64,000 bases of DNA from Paenibacillus baekrokdamisoli (GTDB lineage: Bacteria > Bacillota > Bacilli > Paenibacillales > Paenibacillaceae), in NCBI RefSeq assembly GCF_003945345.1, contig NZ_AP019308.1:558001-622000 (forward strand). The letters are read 5' to 3'. Positions 35,524-44,503 of this stretch are shown here, in pieces. The position numbers were made by a program, and so were the translations under genes. The notes below the pieces were generated by a model. It searched no databases. It saw nothing but the letters and a program-made list of their open reading frames with translations, and was not told the origin of the DNA. Each line of letters opens with the position of its first letter. The stretch's first letter is position 1.

Positions 35524-37998
35524 ATGAAAACATTTCATTTGCTTAGCAATGCACATTTAGACCCTGTTTGGCTTTGGGAATGGGAGGAAGGCGCAGCCGA
35601 GGCGATTTCAACCTTTCGAGTTGCGGCTGATTTGTGTGAGGAGTTTAACGGCTTTATTTTTAATCACAATGAGGTCACGCTTTATAAGTGGGTTGAAGAG
35701 TATGAGCCTGTTTTATTCGCTCGCATTCAAGAGCTAGTTAAACAAGGGAAATGGAATATTATGGGCGGGTGGTATCTACAGCCAGATTGCAATATGCCTA
35801 GCGGGGAGTCATTTGTTCGGCAAATGCTGCTCGGTCGAAATTATTTTCAGGAGAAGTTTGGGGTAAAACCAACGACCGCGATCAATTTTGATCCATTTGG
35901 CCATACGCGTGGGTTAGTGCAAATCATGAATAAAGCGGGCTTTGATTCTTATATCTTTTGTCGCCCAACTCAGAAGGATTGCGAGCTGCCTGATCATGAT
36001 TTTGTTTGGGTGGGATACGATGGTTCGGAAATTATCGGACATCGTGCAGATGAATTCTATAATTCCCCACGTGGAAAGGCTGACGAGAAAGTTCGTGAAT
36101 GGATCGAAAAGACTGCGGATCAACCGATTGGCTCTGTGCTTTGGGGTGTAGGTAATCATGGTGGTGGACCCTCCCGAGAAGATCTGCACAAGTTAAAGCT
36201 GCTTATGGCGGAAACCAAGGATGTTCAAATTATTCATTCGATACCCGAAGCCTTTTTCAAGGAATTACGTGTTGTAAAAGAAAACTTGCATCGACATGAA
36301 AAAGATATTAATGCCTGGGCACCTGGCTGTTACACCTCGCAAATTCGGATTAAACAAAAGCATCGTCTTTTGGAAAATGAAATATATATGCTGGAAAAAA
36401 TGATGTCGCATACCTCACTGCAAGGCTTAATCGCTTATCCGTATGATCTGATACATGAGGCCTTATGCGACCTAATGGTAACTGAATTCCATGATGTACT
36501 GCCAGGGTCGTCCATACAGCCAGTGGAGGAAGCGTCCTTGCGTTTAGTGGATCATGGACTTGAAATCATTTCCAGACTGAAAGCGCGTGCATTCTTTGCA
36601 CTAGCAAATGGACAGAAGAAAGCGGAAGAGGGAGAAATTCCGATATTAATCTACAATCCACATCCGTATAAAGTTAGCGGGATTTTCGAGTGCGAGTTTC
36701 AGCTGGCGGATCAGAATTGGAAGGATGAATTCTCACTGCCATTGGTCTATAAGGATGGTGTGCAAATTGCTTCACAAGCTGAAAAGGAACTTAGTAATTT
36801 GAACTTGGACTGGCGTAAACGTGCTGTGTTTCAGGCAGATCTTGAGCCAGGGCAAATGAATCGCTTTGATGTTCGGTTAGAGGTGCTGCCGAAAAAGCCA
36901 GTTCCAGCACTGCAGCCGCAGGATGGAAAAATTAACTTCCTAACAGAAGAGTTAGAGGTCATCATTAACTGTGAAACAGGATTGATCGATCGTTATAGAG
37001 CAAATGGTATGGATTATGTGCAGCCGAATGCCTTTGTTCCGATTGTCATTGATGATAATGACGACCCTTGGGAGACGCAAGCGTTGAGCTTTCGCAATGT
37101 AGAAGGCGCGTTTAAGCTGATGTCTGCGGAAGAGGGTACTCGTTTCTCAGGTATTCGCGGCAGTCGTTTGGAATCCGTGCGTGTCATTGAGGATGGAGCG
37201 GTTCGTACCGTAGTGGAAACTTTGTTTGAATACGGGGACTCCTTTATTATTCAAACCTACAAGCTGCCGAAAAAGGGCACTGAAATTGAAGTGCAAATCC
37301 GTGTGCATTGGAATGAAAAAAGCAAGATGCTCAAGCTCTCCATCCCAACTGTATTCGCGGAAGGCAGGTATTGGGGGCAGGTTGCTTATGGTCGGAATGA
37401 GCTGCCTAGCAACGGAAATGAAGCTGTTTCGCAAAAGTGGTTGGCTGTAATAGATGAAAAACAGGATTTGGCGTTAACCTGTATTAATGACGGTGTCTAT
37501 GGGTCAGACTATTTAGATGGGGAGATGCGTATTTCATTGCTGCGTTCTGCTGGTTACTCCGGGCATCCCATTGAGGATCGTCCCATTATGGCGCAGGATC
37601 GTTATTCCAGCCGGATTGATCAAGGTGAGAGATTGTATCGCTTTTGGTTTAACGGAGGTAAAGCTTCCCAGCGGATGGACCTTATTGATCGTGAAGCTCT
37701 CTCTTGGAATGAGAAGCCATTTGTGCTTTCGTTCTTTCCTTCAGGTGCTGGGGCTTTACCAGAGAACGCTATAAGCCTAAGTGACTCGACCATTCTCTTA
37801 ACCGCGTTCAAAAGAGCTGAGTTATCCGATGATTTCATCATTCGCTTATTCGAGCCAACGGGTGAGGCAAGAGTAACGACAATAACAATTCCAGCTCTCG
37901 GGATCAAACAAGAGATTGAGCTTGGTAAATTTGAGATTAAGACGCTGAAGGTAAATACTACTTCTAAAGAGATAACTGAGGCTAGCTTGATGGAATAG
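35524..37998 (+). CDS. Alpha-mannosidase, glycoside hydrolase family 38
   Basis: A cytoplasmic 824 aa GH38 enzyme that removes alpha-linked mannose. The zinc ligands and active site are visible in 'NAHLDPVWLWEW' (His11, Asp13) and in 'INFDPFGHTRG', where Asp123 is the expected nucleophile. 'ITEFHD'-like sequence 'VTEFHDVLPGSS' gives another zinc ligand. The central and C-terminal beta domains of the family follow. GAGGAGG precedes ATG 35524. Being divergent from a sugar-sensing GntR gene, it is probably induced by its own substrate. The ABC importers and GH99-like proteins upstream could supply mannose-containing oligosaccharides. Confidence 0.93.
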   Translation: MKTFHLLSNAHLDPVWLWEWEEGAAEAISTFRVAADLCEEFNGFIFNHNEVTLYKWVEEYEPVLFARIQELVKQGKWNIMGGWYLQPDCNMPSGESFVRQMLLGRNYFQEKFGVKPTTAINFDPFGHTRGLVQIMNKAGFDSYIFCRPTQKDCELPDHDFVWVGYDGSEIIGHRADEFYNSPRGKADEKVREWIEKTADQPIGSVLWGVGNHGGGPSREDLHKLKLLMAETKDVQIIHSIPEAFFKELRVVKENLHRHEKDINAWAPGCYTSQIRIKQKHRLLENEIYMLEKMMSHTSLQGLIAYPYDLIHEALCDLMVTEFHDVLPGSSIQPVEEASLRLVDHGLEIISRLKARAFFALANGQKKAEEGEIPILIYNPHPYKVSGIFECEFQLADQNWKDEFSLPLVYKDGVQIASQAEKELSNLNLDWRKRAVFQADLEPGQMNRFDVRLEVLPKKPVPALQPQDGKINFLTEELEVIINCETGLIDRYRANGMDYVQPNAFVPIVIDDNDDPWETQALSFRNVEGAFKLMSAEEGTRFSGIRGSRLESVRVIEDGAVRTVVETLFEYGDSFIIQTYKLPKKGTEIEVQIRVHWNEKSKMLKLSIPTVFAEGRYWGQVAYGRNELPSNGNEAVSQKWLAVIDEKQDLALTCINDGVYGSDYLDGEMRISLLRSAGYSGHPIEDRPIMAQDRYSSRIDQGERLYRFWFNGGKASQRMDLIDREALSWNEKPFVLSFFPSGAGALPENAISLSDSTILLTAFKRAELSDDFIIRLFEPTGEARVTTITIPALGIKQEIELGKFEIKTLKVNTTSKEITEASLME

Positions 37999-38155
37999 GA
38001 GTGTAAAGAATTGATTTTATGAAACAAACACCTATATACAAAGTGGATAGCATCGGAATATGATAATGAAGACATAAAAAACTTATGAGCGAAGGAGTTG
38101 AGTATTTTCATGGGTAGTCAAAGATCGTTAGAACCGGAGCCTGATAGTAGCACGG

Positions 38156-38251
38156 GGGGAAGTCATTTTCGGACCTTGTGCAATGAAGATTTGATTACTT
38201 CAAGAAAAAGTGCTCAACTCTTCCGAAACATGGGTTTAAATTGACTTCCTC
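38156..38251 (+). ncRNA. Candidate structured mRNA leader upstream of the DUF1003 gene
   Basis: Four nested helices can form: 38156-38165 with 38242-38251 (core GGAAGTCA / TGACTTCC), 38167-38173 with 38222-38228 (TTTCGGA / TCCGAAA), 38176-38182 with 38211-38217 (TTGTGCA / TGCTCAA, one mismatch), and 38184-38188 with 38198-38202 (TGAAG / CTTCA). It ends 10 bases before the GAGGAGG of the next gene. A 44-codon ORF (38110-38244) overlaps it and could be an alternative explanation. I do not recognise a known riboswitch class. Confidence 0.45.
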
Positions 38252-38275
38252 ACAATAAATGAGGAGGTTAACAAC

Positions 38276-38833
38276 ATGGCAAAAAGAAATTATTTTCAGT
38301 GGAAAAAAGAATTTGCAGATGCTTCTAAAATTCAGGGATTTGATATTGAGCTTAATCAGGAGAGTACCAAACGGATTGATCGGCTAGTTAACCATTATGA
38401 AAAAAGCATTCTTTCTCATTTGGATGAGGAATATTTGAGAAAGACGAGTTGGTCAGATCGGATTGCTGATCGAATGGCCTACTTTGGGGGCAGCTGGAGA
38501 TTCATCATCTACTTCGCCATATTTCTTGTGGTTTGGATTACATGGAATGAAGTTCCGTTCACGCCCTTTCATTTTGATAATGCCCCGTTCATTTTATTAA
38601 ATTTATGCCTCTCATTTGTTGCTGCTTTTCAAGCGCCAGTCATTATGATGAGCCAGAATAGGCAAGCTGCAAGGGATAAACATGAATCCATTATTGACTT
38701 TGCGATTAATTATAAAGCAGAACAGGAAATTGATGATATGCAAAGCCATCTACACCGGATTGAAAGTGAACTATTAGAAGTCAAAAAACTTCTTTTGGCA
38801 TTTTCTCCACAGAATAATAACCCAGAGGATTAG
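38276..38833 (+). CDS. DUF1003 family membrane protein
   Basis: A 185 aa protein with two membrane segments (about residues 72-92 and 101-121) and the family signature 'AAFQAPVIMMSQNRQAARDK' between the second segment and a charged C-terminal coiled coil ('AEQEIDDMQSHLHRIESELL'). GAGGAGG precedes ATG 38276. The family function is not established, although relatives are often near ion-transport genes. It is a single-gene unit with its own terminator and a possible structured leader, suggesting expression linked to a small-molecule or stress signal. Confidence 0.88.
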   Translation: MAKRNYFQWKKEFADASKIQGFDIELNQESTKRIDRLVNHYEKSILSHLDEEYLRKTSWSDRIADRMAYFGGSWRFIIYFAIFLVVWITWNEVPFTPFHFDNAPFILLNLCLSFVAAFQAPVIMMSQNRQAARDKHESIIDFAINYKAEQEIDDMQSHLHRIESELLEVKKLLLAFSPQNNNPED

Positions 38834-38898
38834 CTGGAAATTGCTATAGGATAGCTGCTAGCGCTCCTAAGCAAAATTATAGCTTATTGGAATAACGT

Positions 38899-38943
38899 GG
38901 ACGTCGATTACGGAACCGTAATTGACGTCCCTATTTGTTTTCT
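38899..38943 (+). terminator. Terminator after the DUF1003 gene
   Basis: A near-perfect hairpin (GGACGTCGATTACGG / CCGTAATTGACGTCC) followed by CTATTTGTTTTC. It ends the DUF1003 transcript before the two-component operon. Confidence 0.85.
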
Positions 38944-39056
38944 ATGAAAGGTCGGTACAAACGTGGCGGTGGCTAACAATCATGCCTTGGTTTCAGAATT
39001 ATGTTAATATAGTTGAGGTCAACGCCCAACAAAATAGTTCCCAGGAGACTACTAAG

Positions 39057-39713
39057 ATGCAGAAAAAGATCTTGATCGTTGAAGACGATATCCATATATC
39101 CAAAATCATTAAAATGAATCTCAACATCGTGAATTACGCGACTATTGAGGTTTATGATGGCTTGTCAGCGCTGGAAATGATCAAGCGGGAAAAGTTTGAT
39201 CTCATTCTATTGGACGTGATGGTTCCACAGTTGGATGGGTTTGCGCTGATGGAGAAAATTCAGCCATTAGGCATTCCGGTCATCTTCCTAACGGCGAAAA
39301 ACTCCGTGTACGACAAGGTCAATGGCTTAAAGCTGGGAGCCGATGATTATATGGTCAAGCCTTTCGAAGCGATCGAGCTGCTTGCTCGGATCGAAACGGT
39401 GCTGCGCAGATATGGTAAGGAAGAGCATGTGATAAAGTTTCAAGATATCCAAGTAGATCTGGACAAACGGGAAGTGACCATTCAGGAGAATACCGTTGAA
39501 ATGACGCCAAAGGAATATGATTTGCTTGTCGTGCTGATGAAGAATAAGAACATTGCTCTCTCCAGAGAACAGTTTATCGATAGAGTGTGGGGCGGCGATT
39601 ATTACGGTGAAACGAGAACCGTTGATATGCATATCAAATCGTTACGCAAGAAGCTTCAACTGCAGGAGCATATCAAGACCATTTACAAAATCGGTTACCG
39701 GCTGGAGGATTGA
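39057..39713 (+). CDS. OmpR-family response regulator
   Basis: A 218 aa two-component regulator. The receiver domain (about 1-120) has Asp10/Asp11, phosphorylation site Asp53 ('LLDVMVP') and Lys101 ('YMVKPFEAIE'); the winged-helix output domain contains 'TPKEYDLLVVLMKNKNIALS' and 'RTVDMHIKSLRKKL'. ATG 39057 has CCAGGAG upstream; the longer frame from 38922 runs through the terminator of the previous gene and adds unrelated residues. The stop is 3 bases before the sensor kinase, so the two are co-translated. The targets are probably the lipoprotein, importer and adaptor genes downstream. Confidence 0.94.
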   Translation: MQKKILIVEDDIHISKIIKMNLNIVNYATIEVYDGLSALEMIKREKFDLILLDVMVPQLDGFALMEKIQPLGIPVIFLTAKNSVYDKVNGLKLGADDYMVKPFEAIELLARIETVLRRYGKEEHVIKFQDIQVDLDKREVTIQENTVEMTPKEYDLLVVLMKNKNIALSREQFIDRVWGGDYYGETRTVDMHIKSLRKKLQLQEHIKTIYKIGYRLED

Positions 39714-39716
39714 TCG

Positions 39717-41156
39717 ATGAAATTTTGGCATAAAATTTATTTGTTCTCGCTTCTGGCTTTCGTTCTTATCTTTAATGCGGCCTCCATCATGGTCATTGAG
39801 CAGAGCCACAACAAAATGCTTAGCCAGGAAATTAACAGCGCTTTAAGTAAAAACATGAGTATTCATTCCAGTGTCGATGCTATTGTTCCGATCCTTCGTA
39901 TCTATGACTCCATTGATTACGAGAAAACCGTACTAACGAATATCGCCAATGAATTTGTCCAAAGAAACAGCGATGAACCTATTTATTTGGATATCAAGAA
40001 TGAAAAGCAGCACACCATCTTCAGTAATGCTGATTTCAAGATGCCGGCGAAACGCGGTGAATTGGACAAGCTGGCTGAGGATCAAATTAATTATATTTTG
40101 CGTGATATCGGCCAGCGTACCATTTTATTTACCACGAACATGACGGATATTAATCATAAAAGCTACGTTTTCACCTACATGAAGGATGTAACTTCTGTCT
40201 ACCAAGGACGAGTGGACCAGTACCGTTTTTTCGTCAAAGTAGATGTAGCTGCATGCTTTCTCTATATGCTTATTATGTTTTTCGTGAGTAGAGGGCTGAC
40301 AAGGCCAATTGATCGTCTCAATCGAACGGCTCAAGTTATTGCGCAGGGAGACTTCTCGGAACGCGCATCGTTCAAGTCAAAGGATGAGATTGGCGTTCTG
40401 GCGCGCAACTTTAACGATATGGCATCAGTTGTTGAGGATAAAATCAATGATCTGGAGCGGCATAATCTGGAAAAGCAAAGGTTCATCGATAATTTCACCC
40501 ATGAATTAAAAACGCCGCTAACCTCAATTATCGGATATGCCAATTTTTTAAGGACGACCAAATATAACGAAGAGCTCTTCCTGGATGGCTTGGATGTCAT
40601 CTACTCGGAAGGCAAGCGTTTGGAGTCGCTGTCTCTTAAGCTAATGGATTTGATTTTGCTTCAGAAGGATAAATTTCAATTCGAGGAACATGATCTGGGC
40701 GCTATTATTACGGAGATCGAGCCTGCGCTCAAGATGAAGGCCAAGGAGAAGCGAATTTCAATTCTAATGGATTGCGAAGTGGGCAGACTGCTGCTCGAAA
40801 AGGACTTAATCAAAACGATGATCTTCAATCTTGTAGACAATGCAATTAAAGCTTCTGCTGAAGAGCAGCGTATTACGCTCCGTACTTATTGGATGGATAG
40901 TCGTTATATTCTTGAAGTGATCGACCAAGGCATCGGCATTGCCAAAGAGCATTGGGACAAAATCTTTGAACCGTTCTACATGGCAGATAAAGCTAGAACA
41001 AAAACCAATAACGGAGCAGGCTTAGGCCTCTCGATATGTCAAAGTGTTGCAAGTATGCATCATGCCTTCATCGAAGTAAACAGTAAAGAAAATGAAGGCA
41101 CGACGATTAGAGTCATCTTTGCTCATACATCTCCGAAAGGAGTGATGAATCCATGA
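39717..41156 (+). CDS. Sensor histidine kinase
   Basis: A 479 aa membrane kinase. Transmembrane segments lie at about residues 9-28 and 175-192, bracketing an extracytoplasmic sensor of about 145 residues; then come HAMP (about 193-245), the dimerisation domain with His262 in 'NFTHELKTPLTSIIGY', and an ATPase domain with 'NLVDNAIKAS', 'DQGIGIAKEHW' and 'GAGLGLSICQSV'. GGAGGATTG precedes ATG 39717. The last four bases overlap the start of a lipoprotein gene (ATGA), so all three are one operon. The sensed ligand is unknown; the overlapping lipoprotein may take part in sensing. Confidence 0.94.
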   Translation: MKFWHKIYLFSLLAFVLIFNAASIMVIEQSHNKMLSQEINSALSKNMSIHSSVDAIVPILRIYDSIDYEKTVLTNIANEFVQRNSDEPIYLDIKNEKQHTIFSNADFKMPAKRGELDKLAEDQINYILRDIGQRTILFTTNMTDINHKSYVFTYMKDVTSVYQGRVDQYRFFVKVDVAACFLYMLIMFFVSRGLTRPIDRLNRTAQVIAQGDFSERASFKSKDEIGVLARNFNDMASVVEDKINDLERHNLEKQRFIDNFTHELKTPLTSIIGYANFLRTTKYNEELFLDGLDVIYSEGKRLESLSLKLMDLILLQKDKFQFEEHDLGAIITEIEPALKMKAKEKRISILMDCEVGRLLLEKDLIKTMIFNLVDNAIKASAEEQRITLRTYWMDSRYILEVIDQGIGIAKEHWDKIFEPFYMADKARTKTNNGAGLGLSICQSVASMHHAFIEVNSKENEGTTIRVIFAHTSPKGVMNP

Positions 41157-41911
41157 ATAAGCTTATCATCGTAATTATGTGTGCAGCATTCATGATTCTG
41201 ACGACGGGATGTGAGGGAGTCTTCAATACTATCAAGAAAAACACCGTCATGGTCAAAAAAGTAACCAATGAGCATAAAACCAATGAAATCAATTATGATG
41301 GTGTGCTCTCTCAGGAGGCTGTGAAGACGCTCAGTTTGAATGCAGTGAACAAGTACTATAACGAAAAGCTGACCATGAACGAAGTGCAATTCGAGCTGAT
41401 GGCGGTAGAGCAGAAGAAGCTGAAGGATTTGCTGCAAAGGATTCACTACGGTGTCGTGGAGCGACCACAGGTAATACTGGGGAGCCAAGTCGATTTTGCC
41501 GAAGCACTGAATAAAATTCCTAACGGCCTGTTTTATATGACTTTGACTCAATCATCCGCTCCTAATGATGTCTATGATATTGTATTGAATGCCAGAGACG
41601 GTGACGTCGTTAAAGTTTCCAAAAAAGAACAGGAGCCTCGAGCTGCTTATGGAGATACACGACAAACTATGATTGTGGATGAGATGAGCGGGATTGCTGC
41701 TCAGTTTATACAGGATAAGGGAAGCTATGCTTTAACCGAGTTGACCTTGGACAAGAAATCCATCCGATGGGGCAGTAATGTAGAGTTATTTTATATGAGT
41801 AAGGGTAAGCAAACGTTAAGTTATAGTGTCGTCGTTGACTTGATAACGAAACAAGTGGTGGGATTTAACAAAGACGTGATGGCTATACTCAGCTATTATT
41901 CACAATCGTAA
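41153..41911 (+). CDS. Lipoprotein of unknown function linked to the sensor kinase
   Basis: A 252 aa lipoprotein with a signal peptide ending in the lipobox LTTGC (Cys20). I do not recognise the mature part. It is mixed alpha/beta with 'NAVNKYYNEKLTMNEVQFEL' near the start and a beta-rich end ('KQTLSYSVVVDLITKQVVGF') reminiscent of small regulatory lipoproteins next to kinases. The start overlaps the kinase stop by four bases, so production is coupled to the kinase. It would sit on the outer face of the membrane and may modulate sensing or the nearby importer. A terminator follows. Confidence 0.85.
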   Translation: MNKLIIVIMCAAFMILTTGCEGVFNTIKKNTVMVKKVTNEHKTNEINYDGVLSQEAVKTLSLNAVNKYYNEKLTMNEVQFELMAVEQKKLKDLLQRIHYGVVERPQVILGSQVDFAEALNKIPNGLFYMTLTQSSAPNDVYDIVLNARDGDVVKVSKKEQEPRAAYGDTRQTMIVDEMSGIAAQFIQDKGSYALTELTLDKKSIRWGSNVELFYMSKGKQTLSYSVVVDLITKQVVGFNKDVMAILSYYSQS

Positions 41912-41924
41912 GGACGATAACTAG

Positions 41925-41956
41925 GCTAGCTGCACTCGCGCAGTTGGCTTTTTTTT
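41925..41956 (+). terminator. Terminator after the two-component/lipoprotein operon
   Basis: GCTAGCTGC (41925-41933) pairs with GCAGTTGGC (41940-41948) using two G-U pairs, followed by eight T. The rest of the gap to 42088 shows no gene; it should hold the promoter of the third importer. Confidence 0.88.
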
Positions 41957-42088
41957 GTGCTTGTTGTATTCAAATTTTACAACTTCAATACAAGTCCATC
42001 TAACTTATCATATATTCTCGCATTACACTGGTAGAAGACCAGCGAAGGAAGCATAGGTTCCATTCGAAGAAGGAGAGGAAGAATACAT

Positions 42089-43522
42089 ATGAAGAAAATG
42101 TTGCTGATTTTAATAGCGATGATATTGATTACCTCTGTTACTGCTTGCAGCAGCCAAGCGAGGAATGGAGACGAGGTACAAGCACCTAACAAGAGTCAGA
42201 CAGCAAATCAACCAAAGGGAGATGAACCAACAAAAACACCGGGTGGGAAAAAAACAGATGAGGTTAAATCCAGCGGCGGGAAAAAAACGATTGTATTTTC
42301 TACTTTTTTTCATGCTGAATTCTTTAAGGAAGCGAAGAAGAAATATGAAGCCAAACATCCCAATATTACGATTGACCTGAAATATATAGAAAGTGAAGAT
42401 GGTGAACAAGGAAAAGCTGCTTCTGAGAAATTTATTAAAACGACGAACACAGCCATGTTATCAGGTAAAGGACCTGATTTGATTGAAATGGACTTATTGC
42501 CAGTAGATAAATATGTCAATAAACAATTGTTAGCCAATATGAGTGAAATGATAGATGCAGATCCCTCTTTCAAGAAAGAGCAATATTTCACGAATATTTT
42601 GGACCATTCCAAGTTAAACGGTGGGCTATACGGCATGCCCTTGAATTTCTTTATGTATGGTTTAATTGGAAATGAAACCTTGATCGAGAAAAGCGGATTG
42701 AAATTTGATGACAAGCATTGGAATTGGACGGAATATATCGACGTAGTCAAGGCTCTGATGAAGGTTGGCGATCAAAATAACAGCAAATATGGGCTATTCG
42801 CATCACCGGATTCAATGGTCATTTCAATGGTCACTGATCAGTACTCCACCTATGTGGATGAGGTAAATAGGAAGGCGAAATTCGATTCGGATACCTTTAT
42901 TCAATTACTTAAGCAAGTTAAGTCTTTATCCGACCAACATATTATCACACTGGATAATGTACAATCTCTGTTCATGAATGTCTCTATTGTCTCACCCACC
43001 GATTATATTCGTGAAATCAACCAGAGTGAATTTTTGCCAAAGGGCTATCAGTACAAGGCGAAGCTGTACGCCAAACCACATGCAGACGACCTGCAGGCTG
43101 GAGGTTATTTTAGAAGCTATAAAACCATTGGGATCAACGCGAAGTCGTCTGTGAAGGAGGAGGCATGGGACTTCATTAAATTCATGATGTCTGATGAAAT
43201 GCAGAGTTCACTAGGCAGTGCGGGCTTCCCAATCAATAAAAGCGTCTATCAAAAACAATTGAAGCAGCTGCAACAGGTGGGACATGTGAAGTCCGATCAA
43301 GAGATGGGACCTATGAAAGGCAAGCTATTCAAGGTAACTGCTGAGGATGTTCAAGGCTTAGAGGATTTTCTTACTGGAGCCATCTATCCGGTTGCGTTCA
43401 AGCCTTCTAAGGTGGAAGAGATCATTTTGGATGAATCCAAAGCCTACTTCAGTGGGCAGAAATCAGCTGAGGCAGTAGCGAAGCTTATTCAAAATAGGGT
43501 TGCAACTTTCTTGAATGAATAA
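42089..43522 (+). CDS. ABC transporter substrate-binding lipoprotein (family 1)
   Basis: Binding protein of the third importer, 477 aa. The lipoprotein signal ends in SVTAC with Cys20, followed by a long charged linker of about 45 residues rich in Lys, Gly and Asn. The fold has the expected 'KKKYEAKHPNITIDLKYI' strand and a C-terminal 'SVKEEAWDFIKFMMSDEMQ'. GAAGGAGAGG lies upstream of ATG 42089. A terminator-like hairpin separates it from two permeases. The ligand is unknown; the family mostly binds oligosaccharides. Confidence 0.93.
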   Translation: MKKMLLILIAMILITSVTACSSQARNGDEVQAPNKSQTANQPKGDEPTKTPGGKKTDEVKSSGGKKTIVFSTFFHAEFFKEAKKKYEAKHPNITIDLKYIESEDGEQGKAASEKFIKTTNTAMLSGKGPDLIEMDLLPVDKYVNKQLLANMSEMIDADPSFKKEQYFTNILDHSKLNGGLYGMPLNFFMYGLIGNETLIEKSGLKFDDKHWNWTEYIDVVKALMKVGDQNNSKYGLFASPDSMVISMVTDQYSTYVDEVNRKAKFDSDTFIQLLKQVKSLSDQHIITLDNVQSLFMNVSIVSPTDYIREINQSEFLPKGYQYKAKLYAKPHADDLQAGGYFRSYKTIGINAKSSVKEEAWDFIKFMMSDEMQSSLGSAGFPINKSVYQKQLKQLQQVGHVKSDQEMGPMKGKLFKVTAEDVQGLEDFLTGAIYPVAFKPSKVEEIILDESKAYFSGQKSAEAVAKLIQNRVATFLNE

Positions 43523-43542
43523 TCACAACCAACTGCTCGTCT

Positions 43543-43576
43543 TGAACCTTGGATGACAATTCAGGGTTCATTTTTT
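43543..43576 (+). terminator. Intercistronic terminator-like hairpin between binding protein and permease
   Basis: TGAACCTT (43543-43550) pairs with AGGGTTCA (43563-43570, one G-U pair), followed by TTTTTTC. As in the other two importer operons it lies between binding protein and first permease, so read-through is expected. Confidence 0.7.
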
Positions 43577-43609
43577 CTTTAAACCATGGTTCTAGGGGGT
43601 GTAATATAC

Positions 43610-44503
43610 GTGTCGGACAACCGTAATCCGAGTAAGTTCATGAAGCTGCTGCGAAAGGATTGGACAGCAGCTTCTCTCTTCTTGGCACCAAGCTTAATCG
43701 GCTTCGCGATTTTTTATCTGATTCCGTTTGCCATGGGATTCTTCTATTCCTTTGAGGACAACACGATTGATGGCAAATTTGTCGGTTTTGACAATTATAA
43801 TGACCTGTTTGCCAGCGGCTCCTTCCGTAAAGCAGCTGTAAACACCTTCCTCTTCACTGGGATCAGCGTACCTCTCATTATTGTTCTGTCCTTATTTGCT
43901 GCGCTCTTGCTCAATCAAAAGCTGTTTATTCGGAATTGGCTGCAGACTGCTTTTGTATTGCCGCTTGTTGTGCCCATTGCATCCATCATTATGATGTGGC
44001 AGATCTTATTCGATTGGAATGGTACCGTGAATGTTTGGCTGCAGAGTATGCATATGGATCGGATCGATTGGATGAAATCAGATTGGTCAATGGGTGTATT
44101 TGTCATTGTTTATATATGGAAGAACATCGGGTACAACATTATTTTGTTTCTGGCAGGGCTGCAGAGTATACCGAAGGATTATTATGAAACGGCTGATATT
44201 GAAGGCGCGGGTCGCCTTCACAAATTGAGGCATATCACGCTTATCTATTTGACCCCGACGATGTTCTTTGTTGTGCTAATGTCCATTATTAATTCATTCA
44301 AGGTATTCCGCGAAACATATCTGATCGCAGGCGATTATCCGCATGATCGAATTTATATGCTGCAGCATTATATGAACAATATGTTTCTCTCACTGGATAT
44401 TCAGAAGCTGACCGCAGCTGCCACCTCCATGGTAGGCTGTATTCTAATTTTCGTGATCGTCATGCTTTCCATAGAACGACGGTTTCGGCAATTCATCGAT
44501 TAG
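43610..44503 (+). CDS. Sugar ABC transporter permease (MalF-like)
   Basis: Channel subunit of the third importer, about 297 aa with six membrane segments. The EAA loop is somewhat degenerate ('DYYETADIEGAGRLHKLRHI'). GTG 43610 has AGGGGGTG upstream at a good distance; the ATG at 43586 has no ribosome site and would add eight residues. The stop is immediately followed by the next permease. Confidence 0.9.
   Translation: MSDNRNPSKFMKLLRKDWTAASLFLAPSLIGFAIFYLIPFAMGFFYSFEDNTIDGKFVGFDNYNDLFASGSFRKAAVNTFLFTGISVPLIIVLSLFAALLLNQKLFIRNWLQTAFVLPLVVPIASIIMMWQILFDWNGTVNVWLQSMHMDRIDWMKSDWSMGVFVIVYIWKNIGYNIILFLAGLQSIPKDYYETADIEGAGRLHKLRHITLIYLTPTMFFVVLMSIINSFKVFRETYLIAGDYPHDRIYMLQHYMNNMFLSLDIQKLTAAATSMVGCILIFVIVMLSIERRFRQFID

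Noticed and set aside
38110..38244. 44-codon ORF before the DUF1003 gene as a real protein gene
   Set aside because: The ribosome site is distant, the composition is unremarkable and it overlaps the nested helices; kept only as an alternative in the leader entry.
38922..39056. 45-residue extension of the OmpR-type regulator
   Set aside because: It starts inside the terminator of the previous gene and adds residues not found in the family; AGGAG supports ATG 39057.
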